Of a DNA stretch of 64,000 nt, positions 1 through 12,779 are shown one piece after another. The position numbers and the translations under genes were made by a program. Each line of letters opens with the position of its first letter. Within the stretch, counting starts at the first letter, position 1. Below the pieces are notes generated by a model, which made no database searches, had not been told where the DNA came from, and saw only the letters and a program-made list of their open reading frames with translations. Source of the DNA: Poa pratensis (taxonomy: Eukaryota > Streptophyta > Magnoliopsida > Poales > Poaceae); the NCBI GenBank assembly GCA_947311845.1, contig CAMZMU010000111.1, forward strand, positions 19,277,412-19,341,411, in the 5' to 3' direction.

Positions 1-2
1 GG

Positions 3-242
3 GACTTTGGCTTACAAACGGGTGGTCTTGAGAACCTCGAGAACGATGCACACACTCGTGGTGAGGCAGTGGTGAATCTAAAGGACATAGATATCCTCTC
101 GAAGTTTCATGTGGACAATGCCAACGATGACGAGCCTCCACCGTGCGATGAGCCTCCAACTTACATCTCACGTGATAGTGATAGTGATAGTGAGAATGAG
201 AATGCGAACCAACTTAATTATGAGACTGATGATTCGAGGTGA
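3..242 (+). CDS. CACTA transposase C-terminal tail (partial)
   Basis: A frame is open from base 3 to a TGA at 240-242 and enters from outside the window. It encodes about 79 residues ending in an acidic, Ser/Asp-rich tail with a DSDSDSENENAN stretch. A hydrophilic acidic end is usual for TnpD-type transposases of cereal CACTA elements. The position fits too: it is followed by a roughly 200-bp AT-rich spacer and then the second element gene. No catalytic residues lie in the visible part, so the assignment rests on context. Confidence 0.5.
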   Translation, partial: DFGLQTGGLENLENDAHTRGEAVVNLKDIDILSKFHVDNANDDEPPPCDEPPTYISRDSDSDSENENANQLNYETDDSR

Positions 243-449
243 CGGTCTTTTATGTCTTTAAGCTTAGTATTTATTTTTCAACATGCTTTCTTAATTGCAT
301 TACGTCTTTATGCTTAGTGTCTTCTATGTTTTATGCTTTACTATTTATTTTTCAACATTCTTCTTAATTGCAATTATGTCTTTATGCTTAGTGTCTACAT
401 TTTATTATGTCTTTATGCTTACTTGTTTTCCCTTTCTCAATGCAGGTGA

Positions 450-2900
450 TTGAACAATATGAGCCAAGGCAAGGAGAACGAGGCGACCTTAATGAATACG
501 TTGCGCCAAGAGAAGGCTGGAGTTAGACGAAGTGACCGACCACTCATTCCCAACCCGCGTTACGCCGAGGACGAGGGTGAGCGAGGAGGACGAGGACGAC
601 GTGGAGGACGAGCTGGAGGTGGAGGGAGGTGGAGGTGGAGTAGAGTTGGAGCTGGAGGCTTCCAGTTGCCCTCCGCTTCTGGCGACGTGGCTTCCCAGTT
701 ACAGTTCGAGGTGGAGTCTACAGACGAGGCGGAGACGGAGTATAGAGACGAGGCAGAGTCTACCAGGAGGCGGGCGTGGAGGTGGACGCGGGCCGAAGAA
801 GGTGCGGATTCGTGGGGAAGCGAAAGTCCCCAATGAGGACAAGGAGCCTAAAACCGAGGAGGCTAAAGCCCTCATGTAATTTTGAACATGTAATTTCATT
901 TTGGTCATAACAATTTGGCATATGTACTAATGTTTGATTATTGTGCAGCAATTGGACATGGGATGTTAAGCCTCCCCGCCACCCTTCGAGCATGATTGGA
1001 GCTCTGATTAGGAAGTATTGGCCGGGCATGTACACTCCGGTCCCCGGCGGCGGAAGAGCTAGCCTATGCTTGGGCGGACTATGAGGCTGCCGATTGCCCG
1101 GGCTTCGGGAAGCTTCTCACGCTGTGATCAACAAGTTTTGGGTAAGACTTTTTTCTCAAGTTTCATTCATAGTTCATGACCCACCGTGCTAACTCATGAC
1201 TCTCACAATTTTGTTATGCATCATTGAAGCGGCATTATCGGGGTGCGGGAGGAGCATAGGGCAAGCGCGGATAGGACTTTGCGTGCGGCTTGTGAGAGGT
1301 TGACACCGCAGCAGTGGTACAACCAAAAGCAAACGTCCACCAATAACTTCTTGGCTGAGAAGGGCAAGACCACCACGAAGGCGGAAAATGTCAAGAAGCG
1401 GCCAAATGTGACGAAAGAGGATTACATGTCGGTAAGTAACTGTCAGTGTGATTCTTTATTGCGCTAAGTTGCCATTGCATTATCTGTTCTTGAATTGAGT
1501 ATTTGCATTTTCAGGTTATCCCTAACTGGGCCGAGATAAAGAAGACACATGGGAGGCGTTGGTTACGAGGTGGGGGTCGGGGGCAACCTGACTTTGACGT
1601 CGTGAGCAAGAGGAACAAGGCAAACCGAGGCGACCAAGGAACACACAGTGGGGGAAACCGCAACCTCGACCGCTTCAAGGAAAAGATGGTATATATATGG
1701 AACGACCTGCATTTATTTCCCGTCATGTTCCTACTTGATACGCATAACATTTCTTTCACGATGCAGGAGGCCGATACAGGGGAGCCGAAAACTGAGTTGG
1801 AAACGTGGCAGAAGATGAAGGAGAAGAAGCTCGATCTAAAGAAGCCTCAGCCCTCGTTTCCCGAGTACTGGCACCACCAAGGAGGACTTGGCTGACTACT
1901 GCAAGGTGGTCCAGCATTTTCACCCGGAGGTGGATGACCCCTTCGCGAGGAGACTGACGAGAATTCGGTGGTCCTGGCGGGGCACGGATTGCAGCATGGC
2001 CGTACGCGCGTTCTGCCTAAGAAGGCCAGGCCTGAGATGAGCTTCACGCGTCTCAAGCTACCCTCTTCCCTGACGACAGCTCCGTTATCCCGCCTCGTCG
2101 GTCCACCGCCAACTCCACCTCCATCGATGTAAGTATTTTTCATTTTTTATCCTCTTTCCGACATTTGTTCCTGCATGGCTAAGTTGACGAGATTCACTGT
2201 TTTTGAAATTGTAGCCCGATTTCGAGTCGCCTATGCTTCCGCTCATGCCGAATATGACGAAGCCTATGAAGAGTGGCAGCGGAGTCGTGATGCCTATGAC
2301 TCGTACGAAGAGATGGTGTCAGCTATAAGTTTCAACCTTTATTTTTGCAAAAGATGACAAGTCCCACTTCCCCTAGTTTGAACCTTTATTTCTGCAACGT
2401 CTGACATCTAAACTATCTTACAGGAGGTGGTGACGTTTTTTTCCACTGGAGTGCGGCCCGACCTGCCAGTTGAGCAGCCTACGAGGCCGGGTCCGTGCCC
2501 ACGGTTTCCATCGAAGGAAAAATTCGCTCTCACATACTACTCATCGACCCGGTAAGTTCTTTGCCAAACCACCGGTTACCGCTTTCGTTTGCCTCGCAAG
2601 TTGCTAACTCTTGCTCAAACATGTAGGGAGCGAGATGTTTGGAGAACGAACAACCTGGTTCTGCTTCTCCTAGTGACATAGCGGATCGCATGAGATCATC
2701 CCGTTTGATGGCGATGGTGGTCGTTCGCCTGGTGCTTCACCGGGTTCCCGTGAGATGACACCGCAACATCTCGGTGGTCCTTCTCCTGGTGCTTCGCGTG
2801 GTGCTTCGTCTGCTGCTTCGTCTTCGCCTGCTGCTTCGTCTACTGCCATGCCGAGCCGTCAGTCGCCTGATCTCACCGGGGCAGATTTTGGGCTCACCCT
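450..2900 (+). pseudogene. Decayed second CACTA gene (plant transposase Ptta/En/Spm-like)
   Basis: A chain of coding blocks is separated by stretches with intron-like borders (for example ...GTAAGT near 1430 and TTTTCAG near 1515). Blocks include 459-836 (Arg/Gly-rich start, with an acidic stretch in the overlapping frame), about 990-1130 (YWPGMYTPVPGG), 1243-1440 (LTPQQWYNQKQTS), 1515-1690 (VIPNWAEIKKTHGRRW) and 1765-1890. Order and style resemble the Transposase_24 (Ptta/En/Spm) protein of grass CACTA elements, which accompanies the transposase. The reading frame shifts several times, for example between the overlapping frames at 532-879, and stops interrupt it, so it is probably not functional. 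The domain name is from memory of the family; an HMM search would decide. Confidence 0.5.
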
Positions 2901-3099
2901 GTCTCGCTAGATGTAGGGTGATAGAACTATGTGTGTTTCTACTCCTATGTGTGTACTACTTGATGATACTACAAATTGCTACTATTGTGATATTGTTTGT
3001 TTGTGACGATAGCTTATGTGTGATCTTATTGTGATATTGCTTGCTGTAATTTTTGCTCGAAAACGAGCTGTCAGCAGAAAAAAAAGCAAAATCTGGCAT

Positions 3100-3405
3100 C
3101 ACATGGTGAGCCCTATGCCGACGGCATTGCCGGCGTATGGCTCAGCCAGAACGCTCCAGCGACGACACGTGTACGACATACGCCGACGGTTTTGCCCTCG
3201 GCGTAGGCTATGCCTACGCCAGATACCAGTCGTGGGACCCACCTCTGTATACGCCGACGGCATTGTATACGCCGACGGGGAAACAAGCTGAGCCGAGGGC
3301 GTATTACGCCGAGGGCCAGACGCCGACGACGGCCGTCTGCGTATACATACGCCGAGGGCATTCCCTCCTGTGCCGACGGCTTGAAACCGTCGGCGTATCT
3401 GGACA
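3100..3405. repeat. CACTA subterminal repeat array
   Basis: Many copies of the decamers ACGCCGACGG and ACGCCGAGGG, with their complements CCGTCGGCGT and CCCTCGGCGT, are crowded into about 300 bp beside the TIR. In En/Spm elements such motifs bind the TnpA-type accessory protein; that role here is inferred from position. Confidence 0.7.
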
Positions 3406-3528
3406 TTCCTGTAGTGCTTACTGCTGAATGCTGATAACAGCCAGAAACGAGGGTGGCCAAATAACCCACTTTGCCCACTCTGTCTCACTCTCACCCAGCC
3501 TGACAATGTTGATCATCTGCTTCTAAAG

Positions 3529-3575
3529 CTGTCCGTATGTTGTAATTCAAAAAAAAAAAAAACTGTCCGTATGTT
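3529..3575 (+). repeat. Micro-retroposition scar with 13-bp target duplication
   Basis: CTGTCCGTATGTT occurs at 3529-3541 and again at 3563-3575. Between the copies is only GTAATTC followed by 14 A. A short 3' tail plus poly(A) between long direct repeats is what a severely 5'-truncated LINE or SINE insertion leaves. Confidence 0.6.
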
Positions 3576-6500
3576 CGTCGGGTTTGGAGTTTGGTGTTCG
3601 CCCGTATTGACTTCATTCCGCCTGCAGGCTGGATGACAATCAATAAACTCTCAGATTGGTGGAATATGCTAGGGTTGTCTAAAAAAAAGATTGTACCCGG
3701 TGGAACTCGACTGTTGCTCTTGTGTGGTGGGAGCTGTGCAAAGAACGAAACGAGAGGATCGTCAGTGAAACGAAACGAGCTGTGGTGGGTTCAGCTCTAC
3801 AAACTAATGACAAGATCGTTGCCACAGCCGTAGACTTGTGTGTTGACGTGTTGTTGACCGTGTCTCTGTGCGCACTCAGAGCCAGAAATTGGAGTGGCAT
3901 CTATAGAACTAGAAGGATTAGGCGCGCTTTGCTGCGCCCGTGTGTTTCATTTTATCTTTGTGGATCTGTACAGTCAGTGCGTTTCAATTCGATTACAATG
4001 GTGCACTTCGCCGTGCCAAATGATTACATGCAAACACTATTAAATAACATGATATGTATGTAATCAACATATAAACATGTTTAGCAAGAGCATATATATT
4101 AGACAAGCTGATGTACCCTATAGTTTATTGTTCCAATGTGAATATGGAACCAGCTCATCATATAGATAGCCTTCGCACATCGCTGACATTTTTAGGAGCT
4201 ATTATGAGCATTTGCCAACAAAGATTGCCATAATATTTACATAAATAGCCTTCTCCTAGCATACATTGGACTTGCGAAACCACCCTTGAACAACTATGGC
4301 ATTGAAGCCGATTTGCAAGAAACAAGAGAAACCGAATGAACATGTACATCCCAATTATTCACTCAGACAACATCATATAGCTCAGATATTACCGCTAAAG
4401 TGATCAGTTATTCTGCTTTATTTAAAACCAAACATGGCAGCATTCGAGGGATTCATTTGCCTTTGGATAAATAACGTGATGATAAATTCAAAGTATGTTT
4501 CTCGCTGCTTAGAATATAATCAATAAATTTGTATATAAACACTTAGCCGCTTACATAGTGGGATCTGGTATATATAATATTATTTGCTTATTTCCTGGCT
4601 AGCTTGCATCCCTGTGTTGCAAAACTTGCCTGCGCGGCCGTCAACATTAATTACAAATGCCAGGTAACTACCATCTCAAGTATTAACCATTCACAAAACA
4701 GCCGCAAATCATCCGAAATTCTGATGTTAGAGAGAACACCAGAACCTTTGCCTCAAGCTAAACCTAAGATGCAATACCAGACAGGAATTTGTGACCAAAT
4801 CACACTGCATTTGCACAGCTTGTGCAGGAATCGACAGATGGAAATTGGGTTCAGTTCCATAAACATGGAGACTACCTGACAATTTACATTTACTTCTTGT
4901 GGCAATAAAGAAAGGGGTGTAACGAAGGCAGTAGGCCACGTCCATCAGATATTGCAACAACTTCCTTTCCTTGATGCAACCATCCAACAACTTGCAGTTG
5001 AGTGAAGCAAGAGGCACACACACCTTGTTGTGTTTGGTACTTACCTCACAGAAATGTCTTGCATGTCAAGACAACATGATTCTTTATCAAATAAGTACCC
5101 GCCAATCGAACATGTATCATTGTTGACTCATACATTTGCTAAAAACAATATAATGTACTATCAAATAACCAATCAGCAAATAATAGCCTAAATACAATCA
5201 CTTTTTATATTGGTTTTTGGTGAAGTCACGATTTAGTTCATCATTTAGAAATAATGCAAGATTACTTCTTTTAGACCAAAATCTACGACACAGCTTAAAC
5301 CTTCTGTTATCTAGTAAATGTGCATTCACATTATATAAATATGCAATCTAGAAAACCAAATGTGAATATATGCACTTTTGTTAATAGTTGCATTGCTTGG
5401 AAAATGACAAGGTTTTAACAGGATGCAAGCTGTGAGAGTGATATATAAGAGGCCCAAAAATTATTTAAGGTGGTGGTGGAAAAAACAATTCACACCGTAA
5501 CCAATGGCTATGAAGACTAAAAGATGCAGGTTATTTTGATGCTAGCATAGCATGAAGATCCCACTTCCAAACAGGCTAGATCTCATGCACGTAAATATAT
5601 CATTTAAAGTACAGTTATGATTTATAAACCAATGCATATGGTGGCAAGCTAGTAAGGAATTGCTAGCACCATATTGATCTGCCACATAGTCGTGTAGCTT
5701 AAAAAGGTCATCTCTCAGCTAGCCAATTCTCGTGTCATGTCAACAATGCAACTTGAATTAAGTGACTTATAGGTATAACAGAAAAGCATATGCCTAGAGC
5801 AAATATCAGAGTTTAATATTTCTTTTTATCAGGCTAAACAATGGTAATTACAGAAACAGAAGAGTCACACTAACATGAAGGAAAAATCTACATGTGCATA
5901 AGGTATTTCCCATGGGAGAAACATATACACTGTTGCCAGCTGCTAATGCTGGAATCTAACATTTAACAAACACATATTGTAGAACATATAGTATATATCA
6001 CATGCTGGATAGGATGAGATAAAGATTGGAAGAAAACCTGTCCCATTGCCAAAATGCAATTGTGTGTTCGCGGCAGCTTTCCTCTCTTGTAGGATTCTTC
6101 ACAGTGAGTCATGCATACACTAACTAACAGGGCGCCTGCAGCGGCAGCGATGGCTCTGGTGGAGAGGGTGGTGGCACATCATGTACCTTACCGAGTGATT
6201 AAGATCAATGCAGATAAGGGATTAAAGTCATTCAATCTCAGGCAGTCTCCAGCAAAATAGATCAATCATCAATATAACTGCACATTAAAAGCATCTTACC
6301 ACCTCTCGATTAACTGGAGCATGGAAAGTATCTTCCTATGAAGTTAAGTTACATAAATACTTATATGTTTCAGTGCTAATTAGTTTATGGGCTGTTTGCA
6401 GGAAGAGAAAAAAAACACATTCCTATGTCAGTAAGGTTCTTATTTCCATGTTCCAGCCATGTCCAGGAATTCTACTACATTTTGGACCTACATCGCTATA

Positions 6501-9400
6501 AAGTGGTCAGAGAAATAACAATAGGAACCATTAAAATAACCATTTACCACCTACATGAAACAACAGCTTAACTTATAAGTGTGTACAATCCCTTCAAGGA
6601 TTTCAAGATAGAACTTAACTTTCATAAGTCCCGCTCGTAGTTCTATCAGGTACAGAGCATCTAATAGAAACTCTGTAATGCTCTCAACAAAAAAAACTTG
6701 TTATCAACAAACATAGAGAATTTAACATCGTTCTAAGAAGCTCCTCGCACACTTCGCTGCGCCTTCTTGAATCCACATTTTTATATCGGACACGATGGAT
6801 CACTGCAAGTCACACTGGACAACAACAGATATCATGCCATATAGCTTGCATAAAAATATGATGGATTGGTCAAAGATATAGCACAATGTACATCGAATAT
6901 GTTTCGTTATTTGTTAAGATACCAGGACTTGTAAGAGAATAGTACTCTGAAAATAACTGTTCTACATACTAAACAGGATATTATGTCTTTTTTATCCTCC
7001 ACAAATAAAGATCCCTGAGGTAAAGATTTCGTGACACTGAACATTACTTGAAGCTTCAAAGGCACTTATATCAAAAGGTGCATGTTTCAAGGCTGATATG
7101 CAGTATGATTCATACAAAATTTATGCTTTTCTATGAATAAGTTGGAATAGATTTACGATTTGAGGGTAGAAATTTAGGATTTGAGAAATTTTGCCGTCAT
7201 TCTCCAATCAACATCTGAACTCGTTTGTTGGGATTGTCTATAACATAACAAAGAGCTTGAAAGGATAGCTACTGTTCATGATCAATACAACCAATGGTAG
7301 TTTCTTATCACATCCAGAAGCACACCACATCTAGTAGCACAAGGTTGCTGGTCCAAAATACTTAACAATCTAAGAGTCGAAAGGACTTCAAAGTCATCAT
7401 ATCCTTGTTCACAAGGTGGCTCAGTACCTGAAATTGTGTCACATGAATTTTGTCATGCTCTGAAACTTCTAAGGTGATCAAACAATCTTAGTACCTATAC
7501 AATTGCTTCCATTTCTTGTACAGAATCTAAGCAACAGTCAATGGTCCTCTTAATAAGGTTTATTATATGATATAATTAAGTGCAAGACCTTTACAATTAG
7601 TGTATACCAAGAGAAAAAATCTTACGCAAAATACATGTGCTTATGATTAAGATGTCATATTGGCGCAGACATGGAATTTATTTAATAGATAATAATGAAA
7701 ACTATTGAGTGAAACAGTGGGGAACAAGAATCCGCGCGCATCAAACAATGATATATGCAGTATGACATCTAATTAGAAGTGTGGCAAAAGGGACTTGGCT
7801 AGACAGAGCCTAAAATCTAATTACTGAACCTATCCGTATTCGTGTCAAGTGTTAGTAATAACTGGATGCACGAATTGATCTAACTACTAAACAGCTACCA
7901 AGTATTACTGAATTTAAACAAGGAGCACACCCGGATTTTCGGGTGGCTGTTGTACCAAAAAACAAGGAGAACCCAAAGATCAGCACAACAATCTACCAAA
8001 ACATTAATGCTCGTGCTTCAAGATCAACTCATAGAGAAACCAAAGATCAGCAAGACAAACCAAATCATCCAAAATATATTCCGGAGAGGCAAAAAAAATC
8101 TTTATAGCATTCTATGCTGGATTCCAGTAAAACAACCACTCGTTTTCAGAAAGCTCAAGCATGCAGTCAGCATTCACAACTACTCTAAATCTCTAACAAC
8201 ATTATAAGCCAGCCCCAGATCTTCATGACTTTTGAAAAGCAAATGCCTTGGTCATACAAGCACACAAAATGGTAAATCTTCGATGATACCTTAAAAATCG
8301 GCAGTGCAATAAAATAGTTAACCAAAGAGTGGGAAATCATTATTACCATATCCTGATAAGGCAACGTGTTTAACTGAACATAGTTGCCATTGGGTCAATC
8401 ATGTAAATTAGAGTCTTTTTGAAGTTATCCGATGATGACCAACTTCCAGACGAAATGAATGTGCCAACGACACGGGCAAATATCTGTTTAACCAAAATAA
8501 AGATGGCAAGACAACTAAACAAAAATTCATACCAACCTGTACTCAAACCAATGAGCAGGAGTTTGTAAAATGCTTAAGAACTTAATTAACTGAAGACACC
8601 AATAATCCAATACAAGATTTATCATACTAAATATACATACTGCAATGATTTAATTATTGGTGCTTAAAGGTTATCTGTATAGATGATCAAGTAGTAAGAC
8701 ATATCAATTAAGAACCATTACTCCAAGGCCCTTCAGTACATATGATTTCTTTCCTGCGTATTTCTCTTTACACCTACAAAATCACCCAGCAAACATGGCC
8801 TAAATTCCAAACCCTTATACAATTTATCTCCACCCCACATGGTTTTCCTAGTAATTTAGGTGTATATGTCTTTCATCTTTCAAAGAATTCATAAGAGGTC
8901 CATATGTTTGAAAACTTAAAGAGGATCCAAAGAGCAGCTTTGGTGAATATTGTACTGACATTGTACCCTACAACAATGAAATAATTTCTTAGCATGAATT
9001 CAGACCTTGTCTAGCTAGTGCACCTCCTTCAATGTGGCATTCACATGGCAGAACCGCACATCACCAGAACCTGGCAATGGACGTATGAATGGGGCAAATG
9101 TGGATATCCATACCTAGGTGGTCACGGAGTGTCAGGGTCTGGTTCTCTCGCAGCGGCGGAGGGTGACTGTCTGATTGTCGCCCGATGACGTGCAGGAACT
9201 CGCCGCTTTTGGTGGTGGCATGTTCGAGCTCGGCGAGACCCTTTCCTGAGATGGGACTGTTTCCTGTGAGGATGGATATACTTTTGCAAAGAAAATCTAA
9301 ACTTTTGCATTGCAATTTCCTGAACCAGAATTAGATGAACAAAAGAGATAAATCTTGAAACAAAAAGGAAATAAATAGAGAATGAGGATTCAGAGGAGGT
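3576..9400. other. Long AT-rich stretch without a recognisable gene
   Basis: About 5.8 kb has only short, scattered open frames on both strands (none over about 115 codons), none with a motif I recognise. It could be intron or flank of an undetected gene or old decayed repeats. I saw no paired TIRs or LTRs in it, though very diverged ones could escape reading by eye. Confidence 0.5.
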
Positions 9401-9470
9401 GGGAATCCGAGAGGCTCCCGGCCGGTGGCGAAACTTACTCCTCTCTCTTCCCCCTTTCGCATCTCTCACC

Positions 9471-10020
9471 ATGTCCACCGCGCGACAGCGGCGGCGCGCC
9501 AGCCTCCTTCTAGCTCTAGCCGCTCTGCTGTCGGCCGTCGGCGCGGCTTCGGTGCTCGAGGTCCACAACCTCACCGAGCTCACGCGCCTCTAGTACCTTC
9601 GCATCCCCGACCACCGCCGTCGCGGAGTTCGAGTTCGACTTTGGCGAGGCGCTCACCAACGGTTCCGGCGGCAACACCAAGGCCGCTCCTACAACGTGGC
9701 CAAGATGGACGCCCTCCGTGAGGCCAAGCGCGACCTGGAGGAGAAGCTCGCCGTCGTGCTGAGGTCAAGCGCCTCCAGGACCTCCTCGCGCCGCCAATGT
9801 GTCCGACTATGAATAAGCTGACGGCCCAGGCCTCCGTGGGGTGCTCACGACCGCCTCCAGTCGCCGACGGCAGCCGGAGCAGTGCAGATTCTCGTCCCTG
9901 GCGCCTCCTCGGACGAGCGCTGCTGGCGGCGGCAACGTTGAGGTCAAAGAGCAGGGTTGGGGCAGAGAGGAAGGTACGGGAAGGGAACGAGGCAAAAGGG
10001 TACCAAGTACCAACCTAGCG
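9471..10020 (+). pseudogene. Broken gene start with signal-peptide-like N-terminus, unrecognised
   Basis: An ATG at 9471 opens a Met-Ser-Thr-Ala, Arg-rich start followed by a Leu/Ala-rich hydrophobic stretch (about residues 10-27), typical of a secretory signal. The frame then reads SVLEVHNLTELTRL and hits a stop at 9591-9593. After frame changes, plausible coding continues: EFEFDFGEALTNGSG near 9630-9670, then MDALREAKRDLEEKLAVVL (helix-forming, coiled-coil-like) near 9703-9760. GC content is high compared with the flanks, as in grass 5' exons. I do not recognise the family. The repeated frame breaks point to a 5' gene fragment or pseudogene rather than a working gene. Confidence 0.45.
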
Positions 10021-11592
10021 AAGCCGGACACGCGGCTTACATGCGTTTCCCTAAACGGCGAACCGATTCAACAAAGGGCCCACCGCCCACGCCTCGGCCC
10101 GCATCATCCAGACGCTCCACCGCACAAGAAATCGAACTTTGGCTTCTGATAGTCGGTATCACACGAGGTACATCTACACCATCGAATGACTGATCGAAGG
10201 GCTGATATCGTAAAAAACCAGCGATCAACCACAGAGCCGAGATCCTAGGGAGCTTAGATATCTTAGAGATGTATTGAGAATTGCGCGCCATTGCACACAA
10301 ACCATTGCGCGCCGTGTCACAAGTTGCGTTTATATCGAACAATTGACGCGGGGAAGTGTATGTTCAGATTCAATTTGCTCTAGACTTTTGCCATCATAAG
10401 ATTTGCTTGATAATTTGAAAAAGGGATTGATACTCTTAAATTCTGCACGGTTTCATGTTTCCAAAACATTGATTCATGAAAGTAATGACTTGATTATTCA
10501 TATTTGTTTGATTTCAACTCTGCTTTGCATTATCTGATTAAAAACATGTTTGGTAGAATTCATCATTAAAATTTATTTTGTTATCATCTACCTACTCAGG
10601 GACGAGCAACAATCAAGACTCAGGATGCTGACGTCTCAAAAATATAATTTTGATTGATACATTCTATTATTTTATCCTTACTACTCCCCGCTTTTGCATG
10701 TTTTTATATCCTTTTCCGGACGGAGGAAATCTATTAACTCGGTCCCAAGTGTTGGTTGTTGTTTTCTGCCTGTTTTTGCATCGCGGTTCACGCTAAGGAA
10801 AATATCGGGAAAATTTGAGAAAACGAGTAAATCGACATAACTATTCAAGACGAAGACGAAAACGAGATGCAAGGAAAATTGTAAATAGTATTGCCTCAGA
10901 TCCACGGATCCAGCTCCTTCCGTGAATTCCGCATAGTGCAGAGCTGGTAATTGCCGACCACGATCTAGGTACGGACCTTCAACATCCTTGAGATTGTTCC
11001 AACTTGTGCAGATTTGCTATTATGCCTTTTCCATCATATAACCATCGGAAAAAGTTGAGACACTATGGAGTCAGAGTTGACAACTTTGAATGAGTTTGAT
11101 GCAAGTATGTAACTTTGTGTTTATTGGACTCTATTGTTGGTGTATATTTCAGACTTTTCGATCCGATATAGGAGTACTTTGTTCGCTTGAATCCTTGATC
11201 AATAAAAGCCAAATCGGTTCCTAGAAAATGTTATCTAGGTGCAGTGGCAGGATAGGGATTCCAGCAGAAAACAGCGTAGCAACGGTCGGACAATGTCTCC
11301 AAACATTATTATCATCCACACACACACCACGTTTTCCTGTTTGGATGTGGAGGAACCAGATGGTTCTGATTTTCTGAAGATAGCGCAACACGTGCGTCTC
11401 TGTGTACTAATTTTTCCAGAGACTCTTCAGTTAAGAACTAAAAAAGCTCCCCCAGAGAGAGAGACACTGTACACACAATACAAATCGACTTCATATAATT
11501 TACAACCTAAACAATCAATCCGAACCAGGTAGATCAATCAACCGCAGACCCAAGCCAGCTAACCAACAGTAGGAGATCGATCAGAGAGAGAT
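10021..11592. other. Intergenic stretch, nothing recognised
   Basis: AT-rich sequence with short unrelated open frames. No terminal repeats, splice-linked exons or known motifs were seen. Confidence 0.4.
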
Positions 11593-11904
11593 TCAGAAGC
11601 TAGTAAGCTGTGCTTCCTGCAGGTCGCCCAGCTTGAGGTGGAGGTTCCTGCGCGCGAAGGCGTAGAGCCTGCCCATCTCGTCGCCGTCGACGAGGCCGTT
11701 GCGGTTGGCGTCGGCGTCGTGCAGGGCCTCCCGCGCCTTCCACCACGCGAACCACACGTCGAGGCTGCGCAGCGCCTCCCGCAGCTCCTCCCGGCTGATC
11801 CGGCCGTCGCCGTCCGCGTCGAACTGCGCCAGCCACGCCCTGAACTCCTCCACCGTCGTCCCCACCGGCGGCAGCGCCCTGTAGTCGTACCGCATGAACG
11901 CCAT
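11593..11904 (-). CDS. Small two-EF-hand calcium-binding protein
   Basis: A single uninterrupted 103-residue frame contains two canonical 12-residue EF-hand loops. Loop 1 is residues 29-40 (D-A-D-G-D-G-R-I-S-R-E-E). Loop 2 is residues 65-76 (D-A-N-R-N-G-L-V-D-G-D-E). Both keep acidic or Asn ligands at positions 1, 3 and 5, Gly at 6 and Glu at 12, so both should bind Ca2+. The Trp-rich linker (VWFAWWKAREALHDAD) between the loops fits an exiting helix. There is no signal peptide or membrane segment, so the protein is probably cytosolic or nuclear. The GC-rich, intronless coding region and a TATA-like run 50 bp upstream suit a small calmodulin-like sensor; polcalcin-sized proteins are similar in length. 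Target and pathway cannot be told from sequence. Confidence 0.85.
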   Translation of the reverse strand: MAFMRYDYRALPPVGTTVEEFRAWLAQFDADGDGRISREELREALRSLDVWFAWWKAREALHDADANRNGLVDGDEMGRLYAFARRNLHLKLGDLQEAQLTSF

Positions 11905-11950
11905 GCTCGATCTTTCCTTATGTGCTTGCTTCTGTCTCTTGCTGATGCCG

Positions 11951-11963
11951 ATCTATATATATC
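11951..11963 (-). promoter_or_regulatory. TATA box of the EF-hand gene
   Basis: On the minus strand GGATATATATAGATC lies about 50 bp upstream of the ATG at 11904, which places transcription start a short distance before the start codon. Confidence 0.5.
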
Positions 11964-12334
11964 CGTTATCCATGTCTGATAACTACGTCGTTTATGTACC
12001 CATTTACAATTTCGGTTGCCGCACGTTTCGTGAGAATTCCGGTGTGTTGTTAGGCGAGACAGAACGGACTTATCAGCGATCGCTTGCTTTTACGACAGAT
12101 AGCTATATATGAGATTCGATGCTTGACAGAAGAACATGGTAGCATCCTCGTGAATGCATGGGCCAAGTCACCGAGAATCGGATGCCTTCGCCTTTGACGG
12201 CAGGCTTCTGATACGTTTCCTGCGGACGCATGCAGTGATCTATGTTATACTGTAGGGAATAGGGATGAAGATAGAGCGAAAAGTTTCCAGCTTTGCTGTG
12301 AAGAAAATAGATTTATGCGGAACGAAAACATTTA

Positions 12335-12416
12335 CTCCCTCTATCCAAAATAAAAGTGTCGCAGTTTTAAACTATGGTATGTTTAAAATCACGACACTTA
12401 TTATGGATCGGAGGAG
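12335..12416. mobile_element. Stowaway MITE (82 bp)
   Basis: The termini CTCCCTCTATCC... and ...GGATCGGAGGAG are inverted copies of the Stowaway end. The element is flanked by TA on both sides (12333-12334 and 12417-12418), the Tc1/mariner target duplication. Confidence 0.85.
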
Positions 12417-12495
12417 TACGTGTAGAAAGGTAAGTGGAAAAGCAACAACGTTTTCCAACTGAACAGTACAAAACTTTATGTTTTAACATGGCTGT

Positions 12496-12645
12496 CTTTT
12501 TTTGTGAAACACAGTACAACACAGACACTCACAAACACGCGCATACACCCACCCCTATGAACGAACGAACGCACACTCTACCCCTATGAGCACCTTCGAA
12601 AGACTGAGCCTACGGATCTTGAGATTGACGAAGTCACCACGGGCA
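12496..12645 (-). mobile_element. SINE 3' portion (Au-like)
   Basis: Read on the minus strand it gives GGTGACTTCGTCAATCTCAAG ... CTCATAGGGGTAGAGTGTG ... GTACTGTGTTTCAC then A7. The same order of blocks occurs in the plus-strand copy at 59408-59703, so this is a 5'-truncated second copy of that SINE. Confidence 0.7.
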
Positions 12646-12779
12646 AAACGTGCCCATCCAAACCATTTCTACTGTCTAATTATTTTTTACTGTAATTCTA
12701 CTGTTTAATCACGTGATCCATTCATCATTCTTCCGTAATCGAGTAGTCGCAACTGCGCAACGTAGGGTCAAAGACACAA

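Larger units (their letters stand above)
1..3416 (+). mobile_element. CACTA (En/Spm-type) DNA transposon, 3' portion
   Basis: The right end reads ...CCTGTAGTG at 3416, the reverse complement of a CACTACAGG terminal inverted repeat. The preceding 300 bp is packed with subterminal repeats of the ACGCCGACGG / ACGCCGAGGG type in both orientations, which is how CACTA ends are built. Inside are the C-terminal tail of a transposase-like frame (3-242) and the remains of a second intron-containing gene (about 450-2900). The left end is outside the window, so the 3-bp target duplication cannot be checked. That the ends are CACTA ends is seen directly; the subfamily is not identified. Confidence 0.85.

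Noticed and set aside
9061..9583. Minus-strand frames near the 9.4-kb gene start as real exons
   Set aside because: No motif, and they overlap the better-supported signal-peptide frame on the plus strand.
11638..11979. Plus-strand frame opposite the EF-hand gene
   Set aside because: Antisense shadow; the minus strand has two perfect EF-hand loops.
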